Part shown: positions 11,690 to 23,706 of the stretch, one piece after another
How the letters are laid out: each line of letters opens with the position of its first letter
Numbering within the stretch: position 1 is the stretch's first letter
Assembly (NCBI GenBank): GCA_963514095.1
Contig: OY741275.1
Location: 25,934,056 to 25,998,055 of the forward strand
Source of the DNA: Eutrigla gurnardus
Taxonomy: Eukaryota; Chordata; Actinopteri; Perciformes; Triglidae
Reading direction: 5' to 3'
Length of the DNA: 64,000 nucleotides
Notes under the pieces: generated by a model
Told to the model about the DNA's origin: nothing
Seen by the model: the letters and a program-made list of their open reading frames with translations, nothing else
The model's database searches: none
Program-made: the position numbers and the translations under genes

Positions 11690-12130
11690 CATCCCAGAGA
11701 GCTAACATGTACTGTAAATAAATTTCTTTTCAAGGACAGTTGCTTTCTGCAGCTCAAACATAATAGACTTCCACAACTAATTAGATTACACGGTGAATTC
11801 ATTTCCTTTATTGAAGATCAACCACTTTTTTTTATGCATAATTCATAACCTGTACCTCGTTACCTGTTCTCCCCCGTATTAATATCCCCACACTATTTGA
11901 ATTGCCTCGTTTGCATATGCTAAAATCCAGTGCCGCGGCCCCTCGGCCTGGAAATTACATGTTAACTTGTTATAATTATTGCAGTCAGGCCACTATTGAT
12001 TTATGAGACTTTTAAAAACCAAATATGTGTAGTTCTGGTAATGAATGATATTTTAAGGTTCTTCAGGAAATTAAAAGGCAATGGCTGCCTTAGGAAATGT
12101 TCTGCTTGCTTGATTTAATGCGCGCCTTAG
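11690..12130. promoter_or_regulatory. Candidate conserved element next to exon 2
   Basis: Intron 1 sequence directly upstream of exon 2 in gene direction. It contains CGTTTGCATATGCTAA (POU-like, 11909-11922), AACTAATTAGATTACA, TTGTTATAATTATTGCAG, GTAATGAATGATATTTTAAG and TTGATTTAATGCGC. It is long and unique, with no microsatellite. Typical of developmental-gene non-coding elements, but conservation is unverified. Confidence 0.42.
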
Positions 12131-12966
12131 CTGGAAGGTGGTGTGACAGAGTGATTCAGACCTGTTGGACGGTTCTGATGGGGGAGTTTTATTACACCAA
12201 ACGAGGGGCACAGATCCAGCCGTGATAAATGACCGTGCCACCTTACTGTGCAGCAGAGAGGGAAAAAAAGAAAAAAAGGGCCTTCAAAGCAGATACACCC
12301 CTGACTTTTCCACACATCTTACTCATTCACTTATTAATACAGCTTCCAGTTGCAATCAATACCTACTTTGCTGGCTTATAGTTACAAAGAAAAAAAGCCT
12401 ACAGGCTGAAAAAGAAAAGGAGAAAAACTGCAATGTGCATATAATGAAGGGGCCGAGATCCTACCGAGGTATATTCTTTATGAACAAGGAGCTGGATGTC
12501 TCCTCCGAAGATGAATTATGGGGACTTGACACTGGTGACATATTGGCTTCATACATTATTTCACATACAATAGTCCATTTTCAAGCTTTACCGGGATACT
12601 AAGTTCTCTTTAATACGAACTGAGTTTAATCCATCTTTAAAACACCTACGGGGCTTTTTCTGTGGCGTAACCACGAACAGGAAACATTTAACGGGCGGAG
12701 GACAGGCCCGGAAATCAAAACCTGGAGCCCGTTGGACGAGCGTCCGCACCTTCAGACCACTCCAGGTCATTTTCAGCCTTTTGTTAAGGTCTGAAGCAGC
12801 GTGCCCATTTAGAGAACGCACCGGTACGGACATCCGATATCCGATACCATTTATTCAATGCATTCACATTTTACGGATTTATTTGTGTTAAAAAGTGAGA
12901 AAAACAATGTTTAAGTCCAGCCGGATGCACTTCCACACAACGTATTGATTGAACGCTGTGCTTGGT

Positions 12967-13020
12967 ATTACATTTACATTTAGCAGCTTTTATGAAAGGC
13001 GACTTACAATAAGTACATTA
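12967..13020. repeat. Teleost interspersed repeat fragment
   Basis: The string ACATTTACATTTAGCAGCTT followed by TTATGAAAGGCGACTTACAA and TAAGTACATTA closely resembles a short motif scattered widely in fish genomes (typically CATTTAGCAGACGCTTTTATCCAAAGCGACTTACAA). It is recognised from memory; the parent family is not named here. Confidence 0.5.
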
Positions 13021-13084
13021 GTCTGAAGAAAATGCAACAGTACAGTTATCAGGATTGAAAAAGTCACGTTGCCAATGTGCAAGT

Positions 13085-13610
13085 CTCTCCACAAATATAC
13101 ATTATTAAGTGCTAATAACAGGCTTCCACCAAATCCAAGCATTTCCAGGTACATTTCAATGCTTTTCCAGCCCCTTCCAGCTGTGGTAAACTCCATATTT
13201 GTACCAATCCAATGGTCAGTATTCAGTCTACTTATTATGTCACTTGTTCATCACATTAAATGAGATGTTATTGTCCTCTAAACAACCAACATGATGTTTG
13301 GAGACAGCTTTTTACAGAAGGACCACAAATGAAAGGAAAACTAATTCCACTAACAGATCCACAGAAATATAATCACCAACTATTTTCATCATCTGTTCAT
13401 CATCAAAAGGCATTTTTCATAAAGAAATGTCAGAAAATGCTGTTTTCAGTCCCTCAGATATGGAGATCTTCTTTTCTCTGTTCTATCATAGATGTCATCA
13501 CATACAACACACATTTCAAGACCTTTATTCTACATCCAAGCACTTTCCAAACCTTGAAAACACCACTAAAATTCAAGTGTTTTCAAGGCTCGATCAGTAC
13601 AGGATTCTCA
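13085..13610. mobile_element. Possible decayed hAT relic
   Basis: Contains CATTTCCAGG, GCTTTTCCAG, then CACTTTCCAAACCTTGAAAA and CAAGTGTTTTCAAGG close to the right side. These resemble the CCTTGAAA/TTTCAAGG-rich ends of a common fish hAT family whose tips read like CAGGGTTCGTACGG. The true tips and target duplication are not visible. Read as a transposon remnant only tentatively. Confidence 0.3.
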
Positions 13611-15879
13611 CAGTCCCAGATATCGGGATTAAAAAGTTGTAAGGTGTCAAAGTCTCACCGCAAACAGACCTTAATAGATAATAATTAGATGTATTAAAAC
13701 CATCTTCCATCATCTAGAGTTATTGGTAAACGACTTTATTTTCCTTTGCCACGGTCTGCATCTGTGCAACACTGTTTTCCGATCTAAAAGTTGTTGTTTT
13801 TGCTCTGAACGATGGTTCATCCTGGACTTTATCAGCCGGTTAACAGCCTACGAGGCTGTTTGTGTTACACTACATTTCACTACGTCTCCCAACAGGCAGC
13901 ATCTGCAGAGCGACGCGCTGTTTTCTCCTTTCAGATACCACCCGGGCCTCGGCAGTTAGAATTTATTCAGCCGTGTCTGGTGAGGTTTATTTACCTCAGT
14001 CCTGCTAATAGAGTGCACTCGCTCTATCTGTCTGAATTGTGCTGACTCTCGTACGCCCGGCTCTGGAGGGGGTTTTTAAGGACTAAAAGCTAGACCTTCA
14101 CCCAACTGTGTCCCTTTGGAAAGGAGGGGGGGGGGAGATACAAGAAAAAGTGATAGAAAAGGAGCAGCGATAGAGAGAGGAGGGAGAAAGAGAAATGAGC
14201 ACCGGCTCGACCTGGAACGTCTGGAAATGTAATTCCTATTTCTATAGAAGCACCTCTTTGATCTTATGAGAGGGAGAGATCGCACACAGTTTTGCTGTCA
14301 TCACTTTCACTTGTACTCTGGCTGAATTATTTATGAAAGACCTCAATAGAGGGTATGTGATGGGTAAAAGGCTTTTTACCAACAATACTAAAAGCACAAA
14401 AAAAAAAGGCCTCAAATGGACAAAAAAAAAAAGAAAATGTCACATCCACCTCGGATCATGTCGGAGGATGTGAACCCCGGGTACAAAGAGCCAGTTAAGT
14501 TAAAAAAGGTAACGTTAGGAGAATGTGTTAGCCCCCCTGCTCGCATCACACCGGGTCGTGGGGCCGTGAAAGCAATACGCCGCCTGGAGAGGAGCTCTGA
14601 ACCGGGGCAACGGGGAAAGACTCTCGTAGACCAGAAGTCATGGACGGCCGCGGAGCCTCGTGTTTCCACGCTGAACGAGGATGCTAACATGGCTGTCCAG
14701 AGAGGAAGTCAAACCTGGCCTAAAACAAAAGAGCCAGGCTATTTATCAAGCAGCAGATGCTGATTCCCTAAATAGCCTGGCACAGAAACGTCTCCAAACT
14801 AGGCCATTATTGTAAAAAAAACACCCCAAAAAATAACAGATAGCACAACTGGATTAATGATTGGACTTCTCATGCCTTATCCACTGTTTCCTAAACTTTT
14901 CTCCCCTTCTTTTTTTCCTGTTATCTCTGCTTTTTAAAAATAATCATGCTTTATTTATATTCTCATATCTCTGGCTTCAATTAAAGGAAACTAAACAGCC
15001 CCCTCCCCCACAAACATGTTACACGTCTATTCTTTTTTTCCTGGTGTTTCGCTGCCATGGTGAAAGGAAAATAGCGGTGAACTTTCCCTGAACCAGACTT
15101 CCCTTTAATGGCCCCGGCCGTGTGTTGACCCAGCAGAGTCTCTGGAACCCGATACCATCCAACACACCAGCGGCCGCGCGGAGCAATCAGATTACACGGG
15201 GCCCAACAATACACTTCCACGCGAGTCCAATTTCAGCGCAACAATGCAATAAAAGCACAATAATTAAATTCACGTTCTCACCACCCCTCCCCCCACACAC
15301 ACACACCACGTTTTACAGGAAGCCAGGTGATGGGTATAATGAGAGGTATAATAATGGCATGAGATATCAAAGACGGGTGTTTTTTTTTAATTCTGACATC
15401 TCGCCATCAGACGCCGTTCTGTCGACGGAAGCAGCGACGGAGATCTTATTACCCAGAACGCCGTTAATGCAGCGATTATGATCTGTTATAAATCAATTGA
15501 AACCACAAATGTAATGTTTAGCCCAAGTGAGCACACTCCCTCGGTGGATTAAGTTACACACACACACACACAGATAGAAAATAACAAATCATCTGCTCCT
15601 CCCATCCTCGGATATCTTTAGGAATTCAACCTGATTAAGTAAATAGTGACTCCGGTTTGCAGGGAAAGAGCATAATATTATTTCCCCGCGTAGTTATGAT
15701 TGAGCCATTAACCTTTTATCTCGCTCTTTTGTTTGACGTCTCTAAAAAAGGTAAAAGGATGAAGATATTTATTCCATTTCCTGCCCGGTCGGCCAAAACA
15801 AGCGAGTGAATCATTCCCGTCTGGGAGGCTTGTGTAAACAAAAGGCCTCTCCAGGTCTCTGCCAATCAGGCCTTATAAA

Positions 15880-16080
15880 ATATTAACCCAATGTCATTGC
15901 CCTTTTAAAATCTCTCACCTAGAATTCCCTAATTGTTCCTTTTCTTTATCTCTCCGGTGCAGAGAGTAAATAAATTAACAAAATAGCTTTTATCGCCCCG
16001 AGTAACCTTTTAACTGAAGGATTATCTGGGGTTTATTTTTCATTTCTCTCACAGCGATAGCGGAGCATGCCCCATTGATT
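15880..16080. promoter_or_regulatory. Candidate conserved element, intron 1
   Basis: Unique AT-rich block with CCAATCAGGCCTTATAAAAT, ATTAACCCAATGTCATTGCC, CCCTAATTGTTCC and TAAATAAATTAACAAAATAG. No simple repeats. Supported only by motif density. Confidence 0.33.
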
Positions 16081-17859
16081 GGTTCGCCGGGGTGGTGACC
16101 AGCCATGAAAACAAGGTCTTATTGATAAAACAAAAGCAAGCTCCTTACCTTTTAAGTGCCAGGTCAGGCAGAAATTTCAAAAGGCCTCAGACCAAGCGAA
16201 GGGAGGGAGCCCCCCGCCGCCGACTCTGCTGACTTTCTGCTTTTTATTATTGGGTTCAATCAAAGCGAGTTTAACGATATGCACGAAACTCCTCCCGAGA
16301 GGTTAACCGTGTTTGTTGGGAAAAGACAGGGATAACACGTCTGCGGTGTATTACTACCAATTTAAAACCCCCAGATAAGATAACAGGGGTCGGAACAAAA
16401 AGATGAAATGTTTAACTTTAATTCCATGAGTTATTTTGGAGTTCCTCTCGCTTTGAAGAATACAAATCTGCCTCGTGGCAATAAAAAAGAAAGATTGACA
16501 CACAAAGTATGTAAACGTGAACACGTACGGATTCACCGCTGATAACGTATATGTCTAATTAATTATGTCTTCTCACCTCCATGAGCTGCTTTTAGCTACG
16601 AAGAACACAGACAACATCCGAGCAAACGCACAGACGAGGAAGTTTCATTTTGTTAATCATCTACAACTTTGAGATTATTTTACCACTTAATCAATAGCTG
16701 CATTTGTCTTCCTGTTTGTGAAGACTTTTCTCTGCTTTTATGTGTGTTTAAACTTTTATTCTGAAAGGACAAAACAAGGAATTTGAGAACTTAAAATGGA
16801 AAAAACAACGTTTCTATTCTAATCAAACTGCTGCGTAATTAAAACAAATAAATAATCGTTGTATCCCCAGACACCGACTCATCGGACCAAACCACTGAAA
16901 ATGACAGGAATACACCAACAAGAGGGTGGAGGGGGGGTTAGAAAAGATGATTTATACTTCCTGCTGACCTTGGCAGTCTATTGGTTGTGATGATGATAAT
17001 CTCAGAGTCACAGTGTGATACATGGGAATGCATTCACTCATCCATCTTTTTCATGCATCCATCCATCCATCCCCCTCCGTGTGTCTGTATTTGCATTGAG
17101 CCTATTCTGGGATTATCTCAATCAGCTTCCTCTTGCACCTGTCAAACGCCCGCCTTGCACAGGTAGCACACATCGGCTCTTATCTGATCCAGATAGCTGG
17201 ATTACAGCGCGTTTGGTGAGAGAGAGACAGAGAGAGGAAGAAGAAGAAGAAAAAAAAACAGGCTTTTATTTATTGGGGGGGTAGGAACAGCTGCATCCGC
17301 CTGCAAACTGTGAACCTTTGTTACGGAACAATATATCACAGATCAAATGGTGTGAAATCAAAGGCGGGAGAGAGTTAGCATCAATCCCACTAAAACCCCT
17401 TTTAAAGTGCTGTCTGCGCTCTGATCCCCGTGTGGACTAGCGTGCAGGGTTGAGATCAGTGGGTAGCTTCGCAGAGCCCCCTTTTTTTGTACCCGGTTGC
17501 CTTTTGTCTGGGCTCAGGCCCAGATTAGAACCCCGAGACCACATCCACATCGGATGGGTACGCGAGGACTCGGGGAAGAGTCCCCGTCCCTGTTACAGTC
17601 GCTCACACAGAGCCTGTAATCACATCCTATTACAGCCGTTTGAAGCCTCTCAGCTGTGAAATAGAATCTCAAAAAAAAGGATCTGAAAACACGATAAAAC
17701 CGCTTGATTATTCCCACGCAGCGTTAATGTTAGAAAGCCGATTTCATAATCGTGACGTCCCGTAACTACAGAGTCCAAGATTGTTCAGTATCGCATCGAC
17801 AAGACTCCGATAATGAGTAAGCAGCCTCCCGACATCACGGGGCTGCTGACGAGGAAAGC

Positions 17860-18560
17860 CTAATTGGTTGACTTTTCCATGCCTAATGGATGATTCTCTT
17901 AATTAAAAAAGATACTGTACCAAATGTTGGGAATCAAGATAGCGCTAAAAGTAAAGGCAGTTAATCAAATGTACGAGGAACGAGCAGTTCCAGGAAAAGC
18001 CTAAATGAGATCGCTAGATATGATTTTGCTCCAATATTTATTAATTGCGAGTGCCTTTGGTTAGCAAAACAGAACAGGTCTTATCTTCAGAACGGCGAGG
18101 AAATTTCATCTAAACCACTCTCACTGATCTCTCTTTTTCATGAACTGCGATGCATATGAAACAAGTCTTCAAAACAAGGCTTTAAAAACTTACCCAGTCA
18201 GGGTGCCTTTGAGGATATTTAATTAAAATCTAATCCTGCATTCATTAAGGCTCACATAAATTAAGCTGTCATTCATAAGATTTATGGATTCTCATTTGCA
18301 TATTGCATACAATTCATCAATTACTCAAGTATGAAAGGAGCGCATTTCCCTTGGAGCTGCCTGCTAGCCTGCCAACATTTGAAATGAGAGAAAGAGCACG
18401 ACTGTCAGGCATTCACTGCAAACTTTTCCCCACAATGTCTGTGCACTGATTAATCTCATTTTCTAGGCATCCCTTACAAGATTGTACACAGTCCAGCTGC
18501 ACTTTTCAATTATTTCTCCTGTCCTCTCAACCAACTTTGAAAGCAGGACGGGCTAAATGT
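17860..18560. promoter_or_regulatory. Long candidate conserved element, intron 1
   Basis: About 700 bases of unique AT-rich sequence without microsatellites. Dense cores include TCTTAATTAAAA (17897-17908), ATTTATTAATTGCG, a perfect POU octamer ATTTGCAT (18294-18301) followed at once by ATTGCAT, TTTAATTAAAA (18218-18228), CAATTACTCAAG and CTGATTAATCTC. It is the longest such block in the window and the one I would test first. Confidence 0.48.
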
Positions 18561-19369
18561 GGACTGGGGAGGGCTACTTTAGTCTTTATGTATATAACAT
18601 GTCTTTTTTTCCTCTTTCTTTCTGCCAGGGTAATCATAAATTAGAGAGAGGGGTTTTAGAGATCCTAATGGAAAGGAAATGTAGTAATTTTATTGCAAAT
18701 CCCATCAGGCAAATATTCTGCATGCTATAATAGCATATTTCCTGTCACATTTAGAGAGGAATACATCCAGCAGGCATTTCTGACAAGAGGGTGAAAGAGC
18801 GAGAGGAAAAAAAACACAAGATAGAAGGAGAGGAGGGGGGAGGCATGGGAAGGAGAGAGTTGCACAGAGAGAGAAAACAAAAGAGAGGGGGAGAGAATCT
18901 TAGTGCTAAACACATAAAAAAACTCCCCTTTTGGACGCGAGGCTATGGGAAACACAGTATGGAGTAAAGTGCTTAAACCGAGCCGAGCGTGAACGCATCT
19001 CAGATAAAAAGGTCAGGAAAAAAACAAACAGACCACTCGCGAGGACGAATGCAATTAATTGACTCATTAATATGCATGGCTAATAAAGCTCAAAATCCTA
19101 AAACAAAAATCATTGTCAACCATTCCCCTTTTAATGGCTCTTATTTTCAGCTTGAGGAGAGCCGGTCTACGGGGGTGTATCAATCTTGGGGGGTGGGGGG
19201 GGGTGGAGTTCCTCCAACCAAACAGGCATCGGGGTAACCTCCGTGTTGTATGTTCATGTCCTCCCCAGCAGACAAAGGCAGGAGTTGTTCTGGTGGAGGG
19301 ATTAATTGAGAATTAATCCCGGTTTCTGGCAGTGGAACAGACCGGCAGTTAGAAGTGAAAGTCATCCTG

Positions 19370-19640
19370 AAGGGTAGTTAATTGGTTCCCCATAGCAAAA
19401 AGCTTTGGAGAACAGAAATCAAGCTGCATTTTCATTAATCCTCCCCATTGTTTTGTGAAATTGTTGTGGAGAGTGACTTCAGATAGAGTCAACAGTTAAG
19501 GCTTTTAATTTGCTTTTAATTCTGCCAGTGGGGTGACAATTAACAAACCCCAAAGAACAATGGCTGTGGAAATTATGCGTTCGATTGACTCTAAATGACT
19601 CTGAAATCAAAAACCGATAAGCAATTAATACACTGTACTC
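19370..19640. promoter_or_regulatory. Candidate conserved element, intron 1
   Basis: Unique block containing TAGTTAATTGG, TTTTAATTTGCTTTTAATTC, GACAATTAACAAACCC, a SOX-like GAACAATGGCTG (19555-19566) and AAGCAATTAATAC. Bounded on the right by the CCA repeat at 19675. Confidence 0.38.
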
Positions 19641-19674
19641 TCCAACGGTAAGTACCTCCAACGTGCCCCCCCAT

Positions 19675-19702
19675 CCACCACCACCACCACCACCACCACC
19701 AC
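19675..19702. repeat. (CCA)9 trinucleotide repeat
   Basis: Nine CCA units in intron 1. Confidence 0.95.
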
Positions 19703-19866
19703 CTCCTCCATCTCTCTCTGACCACTAAAGCTTTTGAACTTTGAGAATAGCACCGCCAGATTGTCGGATGTGATTAATTTCAGGTCTAAATGGACACAAC
19801 AGACAAGCGAGGGTGATGTAATCATAACACGAGGAGACACGGTGACTAACAGCAGAGATGGAGGGG

Positions 19867-19895
19867 CGAGAGAGAGCGAGCGAGAGAGAGAGAGA
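19867..19895. repeat. (GA)n repeat with GC interruptions
   Basis: GA run interrupted by GCGAGC, followed by a CGA run at about 19909-19922. Confidence 0.85.
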
Positions 19896-20744
19896 TATGG
19901 ACAGAGAGGACGACGACGACGACTCACACAAACCCTCCCGAGTTCAATCTAAACAGGAAAGACCGCGGTGATTAGCATTTAATTGCACTGAGGATTTGGA
20001 ATCCTGTGTGAAACATTTAAACAAAATTATCTTCTGTTTATTCACGTTTTTTTTCTCTCTCTCTCTCGACAATTAATGAAAAGTAAATACTCGGGAGGAG
20101 TCCAAAAAACAAGATCTGGGGGGGGGGGATGTAGAACTGTTTACACAATCAGGAGAATGTTCCTGCATACTGTATACATGGAGAGGTTATAGCCTGTTTC
20201 TCACCCCCCACCCCCACCAATCAGACGTACCCCCCCAGAGAACCGGCCGGCTCTGAGAGTGTTTGCATATTTAGATACAAGCGGCCCTGTTTATGCAGCT
20301 CCACTCTCTGCTGCAGCTCAAGTTCACTCCAACGCCAGCCCTGATCAATGTGGCCAGCTGGGCTTTAAACGCTGTTTACAACAATAACACCACGGCTAAC
20401 AGAGAGAGAGGGGGGAGCCCCCCCCCCCCAGCAGCCACCACATTCCCAGACGAGCATTCGCACCGAGTTAAAGACGCATCAAAGTCTGACTCCGTCTGCG
20501 AGGCCAGTCGGATTCCGTCTGTGAAGAGATTTTTTTTTCTGTGATCCTCCCGGAAGAAATCTCTGGACTGAGATGGTGAGGAGAAAAGGACAGGAAACTC
20601 CGACGAGGAGAGTCCCGCCCCCATCAACAGCAGGGGGCCGGAATATAGTATATATATATACTCATACATACTTATTTATATCCATCCTCTATACAGTTCT
20701 CTACACTTATTTTTATTTTTTTACTTGTATTCTTATCTCTACTT

Positions 20745-20746
<2 letters not shown>

Positions 20747-20816
<70 letters not shown>

Positions 20817-20842
20817 TATATATATAAATATATATATATATG
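20747..20842. repeat. (AT)n microsatellite, about 96 bp
   Basis: TA run with a CACACA interruption near 20807-20811 and an AAATA near 20826. Able to extrude as a cruciform. Confidence 0.95.
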
Positions 20843-21046
20843 TACTATATTTCGATAAGTTTTTTGTAAGCTGCTGGATATCCAATTTCCTTGCGGGAGT
20901 CATCCATAAAGATCAATAAAGATAAGTCTAATACGTGTACGAATCAGTTAGATAATGTGTAGATCCTAGAAACTAGAACTACTATTTAGGTGAAATGAAT
21001 TCATGCATAACATATGTTTGGCGTTATGAAAGACAAGCAAATTATT

Positions 21047-21048
<2 letters not shown>

Positions 21049-21080
<32 letters not shown>
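21049..21080. repeat. (TA)n microsatellite
   Basis: Second TA run, about 200 bases after the larger one. Confidence 0.93.
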
Positions 21081-21082
<2 letters not shown>

Positions 21083-22685
21083 TAGAAGACATGTATAAGA
21101 ATGGCTTTCGACAGGCCAGCGTTTATTTCACAGTGTGTTTGTGTGAGATACTGCTCTCCTCCAGACTCCTTTTAAAAGCTTCATAAGACAGAGAAAAGCT
21201 CCATTTAAGGCTGGCAGCAGAGCAAATAGGCCTGCTCAGCAGATAGCAGGGAGGCTGCTGGTGTCCTCTCGCTTGATGATATAATTCTTAATGTACAGCC
21301 TGACTAGACATAAATCTTACCCAAGCATCACCTCACCTGAATCCTTTTCTCTCTCTCTCCATCTCTCTCTCTCACTCATGATGAATTGTTCGCTACATCT
21401 CGGAGACTAAAACCCTTCAACCTCTTCAAACCCGGGTTTCTAATAACGCGTAGGTGTTGGGTGGAGGTGACAGCATGATGAATATCACAACAGACAGCTC
21501 CAATATGGGACAATTTCACCAGATCGATATCTCGCTGCAATATCAGAGAAAAGGAGCTGATATTAGTCTACACAGTGTATTACAGATGGGGGGTACATTT
21601 CTTCTGCCTGCACTCCCAGTGAACCTGGGCTATATTTCATCCGTGTCAGCCATGGTTTACACACTCACACAAAACGCTCTGGAAACTAATCATAGCGTGG
21701 TAGTAGCCTCAACGCCAGATGCATCTGCTTAGAATTATCTGTGTGGCGACGCGTTCGTAACCCTCCTTCGTTTCCGACGACGACGGACTTGCAAATAAAC
21801 TGTGAATCACATTAAGGGGATGTTACAGACCGTAATTTTCTTGGCGAGAACAAATGTTTTGTCACGTTGTAATGGAGAGATCACGGCTCATCGTGAGAGG
21901 AGACGACGCGGCGGGGATTGAAGAGGAGTTTCTCACGTTTGAAAAGAAAAACAACGAGCTGTGGAAAATAAACTCTGAGTAACAAGCGGAGATGAATGTG
22001 AAGAGATGGCGATACAAATTAAGAATTACAGGGAGACTAATTACACACAACGGCGTATTAGGGCCACTGTAGGAAAGAAAAAAGTCGTTGTCATAGCAAC
22101 GGGAAACATCCGGTCTTATGAAACGGCTATGAAACAAGTGAAAGCTACCTCTAGCTTCTTTGCCCAACCACCCCGATCAATAAAAACACCCATAAGATGA
22201 CAACATGGCCTCATATGAATAAAAACCAACAATAAACATCAACTGCCACTTTATAAACTAGCAAATTTGCATTTTTTATCCTACGGTGGCCCTAAAACAC
22301 TGCCGTGATTAGAGATGTACAAAGTGAAGAAGAAGTAAAAAAAAAGTTATAAATGTCTTTTGGTGCGATTTCATCTTCACAAATCTTTAAAATGTCCCAA
22401 CTAAGTAATAAAAAAGAAAGAAAGGAAGGTGTTATGGTTTTAATCAAGACCCTACATACGTGTCCGTGTGTCATTAGAGGCCTGAGAGGTTTTTAATTTG
22501 CAGTAAATTATGGTTCGGGGGGGGGGGAATTCATCGCAGGACAAACATTTGTTGAGCGGCTCGGAGATGAATAAATCAATCACAAACACAACCTGACAAA
22601 TTAACTGACACGGCTCTGTTTGTCAAACGCCGTGGTCAAGTAACGCCCGGCTGAGGAAATGGGAAGAGACACCTCCCAACTTCCA

Positions 22686-22758
22686 AGGGAGAGAGAGGGA
22701 AGGAGAGAGAGACTGAAGGAGAGAGAGACTGAAGGAGAGAGAGACTGAAGGAGAGAGT
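22686..22758. repeat. Purine minisatellite with 16-bp unit
   Basis: The unit ACTGAAGGAGAGAGAG starts at 22712, 22728 and 22744. It is flanked by GA/GGAA-rich sequence, so one strand is almost pure purine over 70 bases. Confidence 0.93.
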
Positions 22759-22933
22759 GCAGACGCTGCTTAATATCTTCCCCTCTCCAGGGGGGAGGAG
22801 GGGGAGGAGGGGGGAGGCTGCAATAGGACCAGTCTTTTTGTGAGCCCAAGGATCCTTAAGGGCAATTAATGAAACACAGCATCCCTTGTGCAAGAGGGGA
22901 ACCTGTCTGTGTTTCAGGGGATAAACATGTAAC

Positions 22934-23463
22934 TACAGCCCGACCGATTTATCGGCCGATATTAGGCATTTTCCAAACTATCGGTATCGGCATTTATAAT
23001 GGCCGATAAATGAATATTTTAAAATTAAAAACGGACGAAACACCCTTATAGAACTTAACAGATTTTGTCTCCAGTCTTGTTGGAAGTTATATTTATGAAG
23101 CTTACCAAGTCTTTTAATACTGGTAACTTTGTGTTTGGTTGTTGTTGTTATCGTGTTTTTGTTCAAAGGACTTTAAGTTTGTATTTTTATACATTTTATT
23201 TATCAGAACTTTAATATATTTAGATTTTCCTCTGTTCCTGTAAACAGGTTTATTTTTAAACTGCATTATCATATTATTTAAGTGAAGACTACATAACTAC
23301 AAATCACTAATGTTAGGGAAATCTGTTAATGTTTTGTTACAAATTTCTGAAATAAAAAATAAATAAATAAATTCTCGGCCGATATATCGGAATATCAGAT
23401 TTTTAAATCAACAAACATTTGTATCGGTATCTGCCTTCAAAATCCTTTATCGGTCGGGCTCTA
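22934..23463. mobile_element. hAT-type MITE, 530 bp
   Basis: The two ends are inverted copies: TACAGCCCGACCGATTTA on the left and, reversed, TAGAGCCCGACCGATAAA on the right, matching at 15 of 18 positions. Both ends have further ATCGG/CCGAT-rich subterminal palindromes. The flanks CATGTAAC (22926-22933) and CATATGAT (23464-23471) match at 5 of 8 and look like a decayed 8-bp target duplication, the size made by hAT transposases. The interior is AT-rich without a coding frame, so it is non-autonomous. Confidence 0.72.
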
Positions 23464-23680
23464 CATATGATTTCATGAAGAGGGGGGGCGGCTGACATCA
23501 CAGACAGGAAGTCTATCTGGGGGGTGCAGGTTTGGCAAACATTGAATTGTATTATATCCTTGAACGGTGATCTAAGTAAAGAAAAGTATTCTTGGGGTTG
23601 ATATCTAGCTGAGATGATAATAAAAAAAGAAGCTGCCATACAGAGTCTCTGTTGTTCTGTTCTAAGCAGACAGGGGAGCC

Positions 23681-23706
23681 CCCCCCCCCCCCCCTCCCTC
23701 CCTCCC
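23681..23706. repeat. Poly-C followed by CCCT repeat
   Basis: A long C run passes into CCCTCCCTCCCT. The opposite strand is G-run rich. Confidence 0.9.

Noticed and set aside
11468..11848. Plus-strand 126-codon open frame over exon 2
   Set aside because: It is antisense to a confirmed coding exon and has low-complexity Gly/Glu content from the AGG repeat.
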